Shown here: in pieces, positions 6,242-6,980 of the stretch
Numbering within the stretch: position 1 is the first letter of the stretch
How the letters are laid out: each line of letters starts with the position of its first letter
Source: an uncultured Elusimicrobium sp.
GTDB taxonomy: Bacteria > Elusimicrobiota > Elusimicrobia > Elusimicrobiales > Elusimicrobiaceae
NCBI GenBank assembly: GCA_902787065.1
Contig: CADAFA010000045.1
Location: 1 to 6,980, forward strand
Direction of reading: 5' to 3'
Length of the DNA: 6,980 bases
The notes under the pieces: generated by a model
Seen by the model: only the letters and a program-made list of their open reading frames with translations
The model's database searches: none
Told to the model about the DNA's origin: nothing
Translations under genes and position numbers: made by a program

Positions 6242-6777
6242 GACCTAGATGCAGGATAGTGATATGTGCAATAATCATCACTGCAACCCGCTTGATCCGG
6301 CCTTAAACCTGTTTCATTTTGACATATACGGTTTACTATATCATCCGTATCCACACTATATACAAGACAGCTCCTGTCAACCTTGTTCATATAAAACCTC
6401 ATTTTCTTACCATAAATAAATTGTTGTGATGCAATAAATAAAGAGGAATTTTTCTTCCAAATTATAATATGAATCCCATAATTTGTTAAATCGAATTCTA
6501 ATACTACCGTATTTGAGTTTTCATTACTTGCTTGCAAATCAATATCCAAATCCGCAGCGGAATTAGGGGCAGTATTATTGGCCAAGTTATACCGAGTAAC
6601 GGCATCCGCTATATTTCTTGTTATTGTTTTTAATGTGGAATATTTTGCTTTTCCGACCGACAATTTATATTGCGGTAAAGCAATTGCAGCAAGTATACCG
6701 ATAATGAGTACTACTACCAACAATTCGAGTAAGGTAAAACCTAATTTGAGATTTTTTTCACTACTTTTTGTTTTCAT
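6238..6777 (-). CDS. Type IV pilin-like protein (prepilin), 179 residues
   Basis: A 13-residue basic leader (MKTKSSEKNLKLG) precedes FTLLELLVVVLIIGILAAIA. Prepilin peptidase should cut after G13, and E18 is the Glu5 equivalent. The hydrophobic helix spans about 14-38. The head contains IWKKNSSLFIASQQF (106-120) and four cysteines (137, 152, 165, 170). The segment RSCLVYSVDTDDIVNRIC (135-152) appears to be the counterpart of TCIY to ICDY in the convergent pilin. The start is supported by GGAGAAG at 6786-6780, 2 bp before ATG. Its TAA stop overlaps the TAA of the plus-strand pilin in a shared TTAA, and no terminator hairpin is visible between them. No convincing promoter is seen upstream; the region from 6809 on is instead occupied by a structured G-rich element. 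It may be a major pilin, minor pilin or pseudopilin. Confidence 0.92.
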   Translation of the reverse strand: MKTKSSEKNLKLGFTLLELLVVVLIIGILAAIALPQYKLSVGKAKYSTLKTITRNIADAVTRYNLANNTAPNSAADLDIDLQASNENSNTVVLEFDLTNYGIHIIIWKKNSSLFIASQQFIYGKKMRFYMNKVDRSCLVYSVDTDDIVNRICQNETGLRPDQAGCSDDYCTYHYPASRS

Positions 6778-6835
6778 ATCTTCTCCGTTAATTTAATTAG
6801 TTACTTTCCTCTAATTCCCTCCCACACTTTTAAGT

Positions 6836-6859
6836 GGGTGGAGGGGTTAGGGGTGGGGG
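6836..6859 (+). other. Candidate G-quadruplex motif upstream of the minus-strand pilin
   Basis: Four G-runs lie on the plus strand: GGG (6836-6838), GGGG (6843-6846), GGGG (6850-6853) and GGGGG (6855-6859). Loops are 4, 3 and 1 nt, which satisfies the usual G3+N1-7 rule. The last bases of the loop between the first two runs are themselves G-rich, giving alternative registers. The motif is on the template strand of the pilin gene, 59-82 bp upstream of its ATG, inside the left arm of the composite repeat. Confidence 0.6.
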
Positions 6860-6912
6860 TAGTATCAAATTAGGTATTACCTTTTATTTTACACTACCCC
6901 CCTCTTTAATTC

Positions 6913-6945
6913 TCCCACCCACTTTTGTTATGCAAAAGTGTGGGG
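6913..6945. other. Strong hairpin in the right arm of the repeat
   Basis: CACTTTTG (6920-6927) pairs perfectly with CAAAAGTG (6933-6940) around a 5-nt loop. After a 2-nt bulge (6918-6919) the stem continues as CCCA (6914-6917) with TGGG (6941-6944), about 12 bp in total. Neither side is followed by a T tract in its own direction of reading, so it is not a canonical intrinsic terminator. It may be part of a mobile or structural repeat. Confidence 0.6.
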
Positions 6946-6980
6946 CGAAAATAGAAAAAATCTACTTTCAAAAAACGCCA

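Larger units (their letters stand above)
6809..6945. repeat. Composite inverted-repeat element, possible MITE or REP-like repeat
   Basis: Positions 6821-6863 and 6893-6944 are imperfect inverted repeats. Both arms, read inward, run CCCACACTTTT, then AAGTGGGTGG, a G-rich stretch, and GGGGGTAGT; the right arm carries about nine extra bases in the middle. The core 6864-6892 is A+T-rich. Each outer end is itself a hairpin, and the two ends also align as direct repeats (CCTCTAATTCCCTCCCAC at 6809-6826 against CCTCTTTAATTCTCCCACCC at 6901-6920). No clear target-site duplication and no coding capacity are seen. Only one copy is in the window, so calling it a dispersed repeat is inference. Confidence 0.5.

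Noticed and set aside
6778..6868. Sigma-70 promoter for the minus-strand pilin
   Set aside because: TTGATA (6868-6863) looks like a -35, but the expected -10 position falls in the C-rich stretch, and the A+T-rich 6790-6805 region has no convincing -35 partner.
6821..6945. Intrinsic terminator for a gene entering from the right
   Set aside because: The hairpins are strong, but neither is followed by a T tract on the strand that would need it.
6906..6980. Minus-strand reading frame open from the right edge to a TAA at 6908-6906
   Set aside because: Only 24 codons are visible, they run through the hairpin of the repeat element, and neighbouring frames are equally plausible. It could be the tail of a gene outside the window, but nothing supports it.
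6930..6980. Plus-strand ATG frame open to the right edge
   Set aside because: The ATG lies in the loop of the 6913-6945 hairpin with no ribosome binding site, and 17 codons are too few to judge.

Overview
This is an A+T-rich window with eight complete protein genes, packed tightly on both strands. The best taxonomic guess is a gut member of Elusimicrobia (Elusimicrobium-like). That rests on the two short type IV pilin-like proteins with the ELLVVVLIIGIL signature and C-terminal cysteine pairs, on the base composition, and on secreted proteins I do not recognise from better-known phyla. It is inference, since no rRNA or other decisive marker is present.

Left part (1-2883, minus strand). A probable operon reads leftward from a near-consensus promoter (TTGACA, 17 bp, TATCAT) just upstream of 2883. 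It encodes a 532-residue secreted cysteine-rich protein, a 240-residue secreted protein only 8 bp downstream, and a SlyD-like FKBP peptidyl-prolyl isomerase. A clear intrinsic terminator (stem 64-91) closes it. Left of the terminator lie a second GGCTTGAC -35-like box and an A20 tract that runs off the window edge.

Centre (2940-5772). metK (S-adenosylmethionine synthetase, minus) and an exodeoxyribonuclease III gene (plus) diverge from a 29-bp gap. The gap is almost filled by a 17-bp palindrome that forms an extended -10 element on each strand. The exonuclease gene has no Shine-Dalgarno sequence and may be leaderless. It overlaps an EamA/DMT-family transporter gene by 4 bp, and the transporter gene overlaps the first pilin gene by 11 bp, so these three plus-strand genes look like one transcription unit.

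Right part (5762-6980). Two pilin-like genes converge tail to tail and share a TTAA stop. Upstream of the minus-strand pilin is a roughly 137-bp repeat-like element made of two related hairpins, G-rich and C-rich arms and an A+T-rich centre. Its G-rich arm is a four-run G-quadruplex motif about 60 bp from the pilin start codon. This resembles the arrangement at Neisseria pilE, but the similarity is only suggestive.

The housekeeping genes (metK, exonuclease, isomerase) are confident calls. The two secreted proteins are unrecognised and are the least explained coding content. The element at 6809-6945 is the least explained noncoding content.
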